Both the position numbers and the translations under genes were made by a program. A stretch of 6,583 nucleotides of DNA from Verrucomicrobiales bacterium (GTDB lineage: Bacteria > Verrucomicrobiota > Verrucomicrobiia > Verrucomicrobiales > DEV007): assembly GCA_023253615.1 (NCBI GenBank), contig JALRFZ010000558.1:1-6583 (forward strand). The letters are read 5' to 3'. Below are positions 1-5,512 of the stretch, piece after piece. Under the pieces are notes generated by a model. The model saw only the letters and a list, made by a program, of their open reading frames with translations. It was not told the origin of the DNA and did not search any database. Numbering within the stretch: position 1 is the first letter of the stretch; every line of letters begins with the position of its first letter.

Positions 1-1
1 G

Positions 2-1483
2 GGCTTGAAACAAATCCGTGAAGGCATCCCGCAGCACGTCGTCATCGCCGTGTCCGTCGGCATCCTGATGAGCCTCTTTCTCGTGCAGCGACATGGCACC
101 GCGCGCATCGGCGTGGCCTTCGGGCCGATCATGATCGTGTGGTTCCTCACCCTCGCCTCGCTCGGCATCTACCGCTTCCTCGAGCATCCCGAGGTGATCG
201 TCTCCCTCTCCCCGCACTGGGGAATCAGCTATCTCGTCCATCACGGCAGCCACGGCATCGTCATCATGGGCATGGTCCTCCTCGCGGTGACGGGGTGCGA
301 GGCCCTCTACGCCGACATCGGCCACTTCGGGCCGAAGCCGCTCCAGCGCGCGTGGTTTTCCCTCGTCTATCCCGCCCTGGTCCTGAACTATCTCGGCCAG
401 GGCGCCCTCGTCATTTACGATCCCACCGCGATCGAGCACCCGTTCTTCCATCTCGCCCCGGGGGTGCTCCTCATCCCCATCGTCATCCTCGCGACCGCGG
501 CGACCATCATCGCCTCGCAGGCGATGATCACCGGTGTCTTTTCCCTCACCCAGCAGGCCGTCCAACTCGGATACCTGCCTCGTCTGAAGATCATCCACAC
601 CCATCCCGAGATCCGCGGCCAGATCTACATGCCCCAGGTGAATTACCTGCTCATGATCGCGTGCGTGACGCTCGTGATCGGCTTCCAGACCTCCAGCAAC
701 CTCGCGTCCGCCTACGGTCTCTCCGTCTCGCTCGAGATGTTGCTGACGAGCGTGCTGTTCTTTTTCGTGGCCCGGCGGAACTGGGCGTGGCCTCTCTGGA
801 AGGCGGCCCTGCCCGTCGGCCTTTTCCTCGTGATCGAGTCCGGTTACGTCGCCGGCAGCCTCATGAAATTCGCCCAGGGGGCCTGGTTCCCGCTCGCCGT
901 CGCCGCCGGCATCTGGATCGTGATGAAAACCTGGACGGATGGTCGCGCCATCCTCTTCCAGGCCATGCAGCGCGGACGGCTCCCTGTCAAACACCTCATC
1001 GATGACATCAAGGCCGATCGCGTCATCCGCGTGCCCGGTACCGCCGTCTTCATGTCCGCCACCGCCGACGGACTGCCCCTCGCCCTGCTCCATCACCTGA
1101 AACACAACAAGTCCCTGCACAAACAGGTCGTGCTGCTCACCGTCACCTTCGAGAGCTCGCCACACGTGCCCGCGGAGCGCCGCTGCGAGATCGAGGATTA
1201 CCACGAGGACTTCCACCGCGTCATCCTCCGCTACGGATTCGCCGAATCGCCCAACGTCTTCCGGGATCTCTGCGCCGCCCTCGCCGGAAAGGGCAAGGTG
1301 AAGCCCGCCGGCATCAGTTTCTACCAGAGCCGCGAGGTCCTCCTCACCACCGGTCCCGGAAAAATGGCGGCTTGGCGGAAGCGGCTCTTCGTCACCCTCT
1401 CGCGCCTTTCCCGCCCCGCGACCGGTTATTTCGACCTGCCGCCGAGACAAGTCATCGAGCTCGGCATCCAGTTGGAAGTGTAG
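2..1483 (+). CDS. kup: Kup-family potassium uptake transporter, 5' truncated by window edge
   Basis: Low-affinity K+ uptake protein of the KUP/HAK/KT family, an inner-membrane K+/H+ symporter. The reading frame is open to the left edge, so the TTG at 5-7 is not the true start. About 490 residues are present against roughly 620-650 for the family, so about the first 150 are outside the window. Numbering from the TTG codon, residues 30-60 match the family block GTARIG..FGPIM..WF. Residues 99-109 are EALYADIGHFG, the strongest Kup signature, followed by LNYLGQGAL, HPFF.LAP, ATIIASQA and GVFSLTQQAVQLGYLPR. The soluble C-terminal part has RVPGTAVFMS and LLHHLKHNKSLH, and the protein ends IELGIQLEV, closely like the VIELGTQVEI ending of E. 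coli Kup. One oddity is Glu244 in the membrane segment after SAYGLSVS, where many homologues have small or hydroxyl residues. The stop TAG overlaps a REP-like hairpin. The family assignment is very secure from remembered E. coli Kup sequence; substrate specificity is inferred. Confidence 0.96.
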   Translation, partial: GLKQIREGIPQHVVIAVSVGILMSLFLVQRHGTARIGVAFGPIMIVWFLTLASLGIYRFLEHPEVIVSLSPHWGISYLVHHGSHGIVIMGMVLLAVTGCEALYADIGHFGPKPLQRAWFSLVYPALVLNYLGQGALVIYDPTAIEHPFFHLAPGVLLIPIVILATAATIIASQAMITGVFSLTQQAVQLGYLPRLKIIHTHPEIRGQIYMPQVNYLLMIACVTLVIGFQTSSNLASAYGLSVSLEMLLTSVLFFFVARRNWAWPLWKAALPVGLFLVIESGYVAGSLMKFAQGAWFPLAVAAGIWIVMKTWTDGRAILFQAMQRGRLPVKHLIDDIKADRVIRVPGTAVFMSATADGLPLALLHHLKHNKSLHKQVVLLTVTFESSPHVPAERRCEIEDYHEDFHRVILRYGFAESPNVFRDLCAALAGKGKVKPAGISFYQSREVLLTTGPGKMAAWRKRLFVTLSRLSRPATGYFDLPPRQVIELGIQLEV

Positions 1484-1498
1484 GAGCCGACGCTCCGG
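1480..1498 (+). repeat. REP-like hairpin with 5' GTAG at the kup stop codon
   Basis: GTAG (1480-1483) is followed at once by a perfect short hairpin: GGAGC (1483-1487), loop CGAC (1488-1491), GCTCC (1492-1496). A GTAG tetranucleotide directly 5' of a GC-rich palindrome is the hallmark of REP elements mobilised by RAYT (TnpA-REP) transposases, and the TGTAGGAGC opening resembles Pseudomonas REPs. The TAG stop of kup lies inside the GTAG. There is no T-run after the hairpin, so a rho-independent terminator is less likely. Only one copy is in the window, so repetitiveness in the genome cannot be seen. Confidence 0.45.
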
Positions 1499-1528
1499 CA
1501 TCAAGGCGTGGCGGTGAAATACTTGATG
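1499..1528. repeat. Inverted repeat CATCAAG / CTTGATG
   Basis: A perfect 7-base inverted repeat has arms at 1499-1505 and 1522-1528 with a 16-base spacer. It starts immediately after the REP-like hairpin, and a third small palindrome, GCAATGATTGC, lies at 1560-1570. In RNA the first two would give two consecutive stem-loops after the kup stop. They could protect the transcript 3' end, act as a weak terminator, form part of a compound REP element, or bind a regulator. No T-tract follows, so nothing decides between these. Confidence 0.35.
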
Positions 1529-1579
1529 AAGCCTGTTGTGACGCGTCCCCGTCCGTGATGCAATGATTGCCATCCATTT

Positions 1580-1698
1580 CCCGTGACCCGTGACCCGTGA
1601 CCCGTGACCCGTGACCCGTGACCCGTGACCCGTGACCCGTGACCCGTGACCCGTGACCCGTGACCCGTGACCCGTGACCCGTGACCCGTGACCCATGA
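1580..1698 (+). repeat. Heptanucleotide tandem array (CCCGTGA), 17 units, last unit carries the start codon
   Basis: Sixteen uninterrupted identical copies of CCCGTGA run from 1580 to 1691. A 17th unit at 1692-1698 reads CCCATGA, a single G-to-A change that creates the ATG (1695-1697) of the downstream symporter gene. A further CCC follows at 1699-1701. Because 7 is not a multiple of 3 and each unit contains TGA, all three plus-strand frames are closed across the array. The minus strand is fully open and would read as a GHGSRVT heptapeptide repeat, which I regard as an artefact. Perfect copies point to recent slippage-type expansion or active homogenisation. Unit gain or loss would not shift the symporter frame but would change the distance from upstream signals to the start codon. 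Confidence 0.97.
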
Positions 1699-3188
1699 CC
1701 CGCTTCTCGCCGCTCGACTACACCCTCTTCGGCCTCTACCTCGCCCTTTCCGTGGGAGTCGGCCTGTGGTCTGCACGGAAAAAGGCCGGCAATCTCGGCG
1801 ATTATTTCCTCGCGGGACGCGGCATGAACAGCCTCCTCGTCGCCATGTCCATCCTGGCCGCGCTCTTCTCCGGGATCAGCTACCTCGCCGGACCCGCCGA
1901 CGTCTACAAGAACGGCTTCGGATTCGGCTACGCCGTCCTCGCCTTCTTCATCGCCACCCCGATCACGACGATCTGGATGCTGCCCAAATTCTACCAATCG
2001 CGCTTCTTCACCGCCTACCAGTTTCTCGAAGAGCGCTTTTCCCTCTCCGTGCGGCTCCTCGCCTCGGGGCTTTTCATCGGCCGTGTCGCCCTCTGGCTCG
2101 CCGCCGCCACTTACGCCCCCGCCCTCGCCCTCGAGAAAGTCACCGGCATCCCGCTCTGGATCACCATCCTCGCGACCGGATCCCTCACCACCCTCTACAC
2201 CGCCCTCGGCGGCATGCGCGCCGTGATCTGGACGGATGTGATGCAGCTCGTCGTCCTCTTCGGCGGGCAGCTCGTCATCGCCCTCGTCGCCATGGACAAA
2301 ATCCCGGGCGGACTCGGCGGTGTCTGGGAGACCGCCGTCGCCGACGGACGGCTCGACCTCAATTTCTCCTTCGATCTCTCCGACCGCATCAATCTCGGCT
2401 CGCTCCTCATCGCCGCCGCCTTTCTCCACCTCGTGCAGATGTCGACCGACCAGGTCTCGGTGCAGCGCTACCTCACCGCCGGCTCGTTGCGGGAGGCGAA
2501 ACGCTCCCTCTGGATCAAGCTCTGGTTCATCCTCCCTGTGCTCGTGCTCTTCTACGGCACCGGGCTCGTCCTCTACGCTTTCTACAAGGTACACGGAGAT
2601 CCCCTCGCCGCCGGCCTCATCCAGAAAGAAGACCAGATCCTCCCCTACTTTGTCGTCACCCAGCTGCCCGCCGGCCTGCCCGGATTGCTCATTGCCGCGA
2701 TCTACGCCGCGAGCATGTCCACGATTTCCGCGGGATTGAATTCCCTCTCCTCCGCCACCCTCGTCGATTTCCAACAGAGGCTCTCCAAGGCACCTCCCGT
2801 CACCGACCTGCGCCAGGTGCGGAGGGCCCGCTGGATCACCGTGCTCTACGGTCTCATCGTCATGGCCCTCGCCTTCGCCGTGTCGCGGATGCAGGGCAAT
2901 CTCGTCGAGTCCGTCAACACCGTCATCGGACTCGTCGGAGGCCCCCTGCTCGGTCTATTCTTCCTCGGCATGTTCACCCGGCGCGCCGACACCCGCGGCG
3001 CCCTCTGCGGCAGCCTCGCCGGTTTCCTCTCCCTCCTCACGCTCTACCTCTACCAGAACGGACTTTTCACCCCCGAGAAACCCGCGTTGCTCGTGTCCTT
3101 CATCTGGTTCAGCTTCTTCGGGTGCCTCATCACCATCGGCGTCGGGCTCCTTTGCTCGAAAGGCACCCCCGCCAAGAGCGATGCTTGA
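1695..3188 (+). CDS. Sodium:solute symporter (SSF family), SMCT/SLC5A8-like
   Basis: Inner-membrane Na+-coupled solute symporter of 497 residues, about the normal length and topology (13 or so membrane helices) for the SSF family. Residues 7-28 form the first helix after LDYT. The first family signature is seen at residues 168-176 (YTALGGMRA). A second signature spans about 425-445, with GMFTRR, then GA at 435-436 and GSLAG. The IYAASMSTIS stretch (336-345) aligns with the Na2 sodium-site helix of vSGLT, with Ala339, Ser342 and Thr343 in place of Ala361, Ser364 and Ser365. LVQMSTDQVSVQRYL (246-260) and DQILPYFV (313-320) resemble SLC5A8-type monocarboxylate and iodide carriers, but substrate cannot be fixed from sequence. 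The ATG is part of the last unit of the heptanucleotide array. An in-frame TGA at 1689-1691 excludes a longer product. No purine-rich Shine-Dalgarno precedes the start. The phosphodiesterase-like gene follows after 49 bases, possibly in the same transcript. Confidence 0.94.
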   Translation: MTRFSPLDYTLFGLYLALSVGVGLWSARKKAGNLGDYFLAGRGMNSLLVAMSILAALFSGISYLAGPADVYKNGFGFGYAVLAFFIATPITTIWMLPKFYQSRFFTAYQFLEERFSLSVRLLASGLFIGRVALWLAAATYAPALALEKVTGIPLWITILATGSLTTLYTALGGMRAVIWTDVMQLVVLFGGQLVIALVAMDKIPGGLGGVWETAVADGRLDLNFSFDLSDRINLGSLLIAAAFLHLVQMSTDQVSVQRYLTAGSLREAKRSLWIKLWFILPVLVLFYGTGLVLYAFYKVHGDPLAAGLIQKEDQILPYFVVTQLPAGLPGLLIAAIYAASMSTISAGLNSLSSATLVDFQQRLSKAPPVTDLRQVRRARWITVLYGLIVMALAFAVSRMQGNLVESVNTVIGLVGGPLLGLFFLGMFTRRADTRGALCGSLAGFLSLLTLYLYQNGLFTPEKPALLVSFIWFSFFGCLITIGVGLLCSKGTPAKSDA

Positions 3189-3222
3189 GCCCCGGCCCGT
3201 TCGGCCTTAGCTTCGCGGACCG

Positions 3223-3237
3223 TACCCTGTCAGATCC
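3223..3237 (+). promoter_or_regulatory. Possible -10 element TACCCT just before the GTG start
   Basis: TACCCT (3223-3228) lies 9 bases before the GTG at 3238. It begins a stretch (TACCCTG, then GATCCG) that is also found at 5461-5477 upstream of the EEP gene. If TACCCT is a -10 box, transcription would begin at or within a few bases of the start codon, giving a leaderless message and explaining the missing Shine-Dalgarno. No convincing -35 hexamer is seen, so this is a weak proposal. The gene could equally be read through from the symporter gene. Confidence 0.2.
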
Positions 3238-4650
3238 GTGAGCAAACCCTCTCCACCCGCCTCCACCCTGCCGCGCACCGCGATCCTCAACGTCGTCGGT
3301 CTCACCCCGCGCCATCTCACGCCGGACATGCCCTTTCTGCGCCGGTTCGTCGCGCGGGAAGGGATGAAACTCGCCCGCGTCACCCCGCTGCTGCCCGCCG
3401 TCACCTCGACGATGCAGGCGACCTACCTCACCGGCAAGACACCCGGCGAACACGGCATCGTCGGCAACCTGTGGTACGACCGCGACTACGCCGAGCACCG
3501 CTGCTGGAAGCAATCCAACCATCTCGTCAAAGGCCGCAAACTCTGGGAACAGCTCCGCGAGGAAGACCCCGGCTACACCTGCGCGAAAGTCTTCTGGTGG
3601 AACAATCTCTACTCCACCGCCGACTACCAGATCACCCCGCGCCCCATTTATCGCGCCGACGGCAAGAAGCTCTTCGACGTCCAGACCTGGCCGATGGAGC
3701 TGCGGAAGAAGGTGACCCGCAAACTCGGCAAATTCCCCTTCCCCGCCTTCTGGGGTCCCGCCGCCGGGATCGAATCGAGCGAATGGATCGCGCGGTCGGC
3801 GAAGTGGTTCGAGGATCAGTATTCACCGAACCTCAACCTCGTCTACCTGCCGCACCTCGACTACAACCTCCAGCGGATCGGTCCCGACGCACCGGCGGTC
3901 AGCGAAGACCTCCAGGCGATCGACCGCGTCGTCGCCGATCTCGTCACCCACCTCGAATCGCGCGGCGTGCGGGTCGTCATTCTCAGTGAATACGGCATCA
4001 CCCGGGTCGACCGGGCCATCCATTTGAACCGCGTCTTCCGCGGGAAAGGCTGGCTCTCCTGGCGCGACGAACTCGGCCGCGAGATGATCGACATCGGCAA
4101 CTGCAAGGCCTTTGCCGTACCCGACCACCAGGTCGCCCACATCTACGTGAACGACCCCGCCATCCTCGACGAAGTCGCGGAGACCGTGCGCGGGCTCGAC
4201 GGTGTCACCGACGTCCTCGACCGCGAGGATCAGGAGGCCGCCGGACTCGCCCACGAACGCGGCGGCGATCTCGTCGCCGTCTCCGACGAGCACAGCTGGT
4301 TCACCTACTACTGGTGGAAAAAGGATCGCAAGGCACCCGACTACGCGCGCTGCGTCGACATCCACCGCAAACCCGGCTACGATCCCGTCGAACTCTTCGT
4401 CGATCCGAAGATCTGGTTCCCCAAGGCCGCCGTCGCCTGGCGCCTTTTGAAAAAGATGCTCGGCTTCCGCATGCTCATGGACGTGATCCCGCTCGATGCC
4501 ACCCTCGTCAAGGGATCGCACGGATGCATCCCGAAGGATCCGGAGGACCATCCCGTCCTCATCGGCGCCTTTCCCGGCCTCGAAAACGGCGGCACCGTGG
4601 CCGCGACCGACGTTTACGGATATTTGTCAGGCTATTGCCGCGGAGAGTGA
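3238..4650 (+). CDS. Alkaline-phosphatase-superfamily phosphodiesterase-like protein (EboF-like), atypical metal site
   Basis: Protein of 470 residues with the alkaline phosphatase / nucleotide pyrophosphatase-phosphodiesterase fold; no signal peptide, so probably cytoplasmic. The order is right: an N-terminal strand ILNVVGL (16-22), PAVTSTMQATYLTGKTPGEHGIVGN (53-77) with Thr56 at the nucleophile position, YLPHLDYN (203-210), ILSEYGI (248-254), AFAVPDHQVAH (291-301) and KGSHGCIP (425-432). Compared with NPP enzymes, Thr56, Asp208 and His428 are kept. The usual first Asp is Val20, His after Asp-x3 is Gln212, and the Asp-His pair is Glu251-Tyr252. The sequence style recalls the phosphodiesterase-like member of ebo-type clusters (EboF), but no other ebo gene is visible. 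The GTG start is the only usual start codon between an in-frame TAG at 3208-3210 and the conserved N-terminal strand. No Shine-Dalgarno is apparent. The fold is secure; the reaction and substrate are unknown, and a pseudoenzyme is possible. Confidence 0.85.
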   Translation: MSKPSPPASTLPRTAILNVVGLTPRHLTPDMPFLRRFVAREGMKLARVTPLLPAVTSTMQATYLTGKTPGEHGIVGNLWYDRDYAEHRCWKQSNHLVKGRKLWEQLREEDPGYTCAKVFWWNNLYSTADYQITPRPIYRADGKKLFDVQTWPMELRKKVTRKLGKFPFPAFWGPAAGIESSEWIARSAKWFEDQYSPNLNLVYLPHLDYNLQRIGPDAPAVSEDLQAIDRVVADLVTHLESRGVRVVILSEYGITRVDRAIHLNRVFRGKGWLSWRDELGREMIDIGNCKAFAVPDHQVAHIYVNDPAILDEVAETVRGLDGVTDVLDREDQEAAGLAHERGGDLVAVSDEHSWFTYYWWKKDRKAPDYARCVDIHRKPGYDPVELFVDPKIWFPKAAVAWRLLKKMLGFRMLMDVIPLDATLVKGSHGCIPKDPEDHPVLIGAFPGLENGGTVAATDVYGYLSGYCRGE

Positions 4651-4688
4651 TGGCACGCCGCTCCGCCGATCTTGTCGCCGAAGGTTCC

Positions 4689-5390
4689 TCACACCTTGCC
4701 CTGGCCGTAATAGGCGCCGGGCCCGTGCTTGCGCAGGTAGTGTTTGTCGAGCAGATGACCCGGCAGCGGAGCCGTCTCCGGACGCAACCGCCACATCCCC
4801 ATCGCCATCCCGGCGCAGACCTCGAGGGCCACGCTGTTCTTCACCGAATCCAGCGCGCTCTTTCCCCACGTGAAGGGCGCGTGATACTTCTGAAAACAGG
4901 CCGGCATCGCGATCGGATCGATCCCCCTCTCGCGGAAAGCCGCGGCAATGGCGTTTCCGGTATTTGTCTCGTAGTCCTCCGCCACCTCCTCCGGCGTCAG
5001 CTCGCGCACCACCGGGACCGTCCCGTGGAAATGATCGGCATGGGTCGTGCCGAAACAGGGCAGCTCCACACCCGCCTGGGAAAACATCGTCGCATTCACC
5101 GAATGCGTGTGCGTGACCCCTCCGATCTCCGGGAATTCGCGGTAGAGGACGCGGTGCGTCGGCGTATCCGAAGATGGGCGCAGCGGCCCCTCCACGACCC
5201 TGCCGTCGAGATCGAGGACGACGAGCGAGTCCACCGTCAGATCCTCGTAGGCCACCCCGCTCGGCTTGATCACGAAAAGACCGCTCGCCCGGTCGATGCC
5301 CGAGACATTTCCCCAGGTCAGGCGCACCAGCCCCTCCTTCACGAGGAGGAGATTCGCCTCGAGCACTTCTTCTTTCAGATCCCGCAACAT
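4689..5390 (-). CDS. araD: L-ribulose-5-phosphate 4-epimerase
   Basis: Cytoplasmic zinc-dependent class II aldolase-fold enzyme that interconverts L-ribulose 5-phosphate and D-xylulose 5-phosphate, feeding L-arabinose (or ascorbate-type pentose) catabolism into the pentose phosphate pathway. The 233 residues align end to end with the 231-residue E. coli AraD, shifted by one. Matching blocks are LTWGNVSGIDR, FVIKPSGV, PSSDTPTH with Asp75, the zinc ligands His94 and His96 in THTHS, GTTHAD with catalytic Asp119, the third zinc ligand His170 in KYHAPF (HGPF in E. coli), and LLDKHYLRKHGPGAYYGQ with His217 and Tyr228. All catalytic residues I can place are present, so it should be active. The paralogues UlaF and SgbE perform the same reaction and cannot be fully separated. 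The start ATG (5388-5390 on the minus strand) sits where the family begins, with a weak GAGG just before it. The gene stands alone, convergent with the phosphodiesterase-like gene (38-base gap without a clear terminator) and divergent from the EEP gene. No other arabinose gene is in view. Confidence 0.96.
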   Translation of the reverse strand: MLRDLKEEVLEANLLLVKEGLVRLTWGNVSGIDRASGLFVIKPSGVAYEDLTVDSLVVLDLDGRVVEGPLRPSSDTPTHRVLYREFPEIGGVTHTHSVNATMFSQAGVELPCFGTTHADHFHGTVPVVRELTPEEVAEDYETNTGNAIAAAFRERGIDPIAMPACFQKYHAPFTWGKSALDSVKNSVALEVCAGMAMGMWRLRPETAPLPGHLLDKHYLRKHGPGAYYGQGKV

Positions 5391-5414
5391 GCCTCGAACG
5401 AAACCCCGAACGCG

Positions 5415-5456
5415 TCCCCCGCAAGGGAAGATTTCCGGGGGAAAAACGGTCGTTTT
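5415..5456. promoter_or_regulatory. Two adjacent dyads in the araD / EEP divergent gap, candidate operator
   Basis: The 122-base divergent gap contains a perfect 7-base inverted repeat, TCCCCCG (5415-5421) with CGGGGGA (5436-5442), spaced by 14 bases. Directly next to it is a second dyad, AAAACG (5443-5448), GT, CGTTTT (5451-5456). The second has the size and CG-flanked centre of a LacI- or GntR-type operator half-site pair. The first could instead be a hairpin in the araD leader, since it lies 25-52 bases upstream of its ATG. The position suits control of araD, of the EEP gene, or of both. No regulator gene is in the window. Confidence 0.3.
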
Positions 5457-5460
5457 GGGC

Positions 5461-5499
5461 TACCCTGACTCCGATCCGCGGGCCAGGCTCCGCGGAGGA
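5461..5499 (+). promoter_or_regulatory. Possible -10 box and Shine-Dalgarno for the EEP membrane protein
   Basis: GGAGGA at 5494-5499 is the only strong Shine-Dalgarno-like sequence found before any start in the window; it lies 13 bases before the ATG at 5513, rather long but workable. TACCCT at 5461-5466 is a possible -10 box that would give a leader of about 40 bases. A similar TACCCT...GATCCG stretch precedes the phosphodiesterase-like gene. The -35 region is not recognisable. Confidence 0.3.
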
Positions 5500-5512
5500 A
5501 CCCCGGCCTCCC

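Noticed and set aside
1483..1496. Rho-independent terminator for kup
   Set aside because: The stem is only 5 base pairs and no T-run follows; the GTAG context fits a REP-like element better.
1580..1698. Heptanucleotide array as a CRISPR array or as an iteron origin
   Set aside because: Units are 7 bases with no spacers, unlike CRISPR. No replication gene, DnaA box or AT-rich unwinding region lies beside it, and iterons are longer.
1452..2774. 440-codon minus-strand open frame that includes a GHGSRVT heptapeptide repeat and a Gly/Glu/Asp-rich stretch
   Set aside because: It is antisense to the clear SSF gene. The peptide repeat is only the reverse complement of the heptanucleotide array, and the acidic low-complexity composition is typical of an antisense shadow in GC-rich DNA.
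3194..3206. GGCC-CGTTC-GGCC hairpin after the SSF stop as a terminator
   Set aside because: Four base pairs with only two Ts after it; too weak to call in GC-rich sequence.
1688..3241. 517-codon plus-strand frame starting at a GTG in the array and ending in a TGA that overlaps the GTG of the next gene
   Set aside because: It covers the SSF gene in another frame and its product is Arg/Pro/His-rich with no domain. The tidy GTGA overlap at 3238-3241 is suggestive but most likely chance; the SSF frame carries both family signatures.
4651..4688. Bidirectional terminator in the 38-base convergent gap
   Set aside because: No stable hairpin with a T-tract on either strand could be found by eye.
4314..5468. 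384-codon plus-strand open frame across the araD region
   Set aside because: It is antisense to araD, which aligns end to end with E. coli AraD; the frame product is Arg-rich and unrecognisable.
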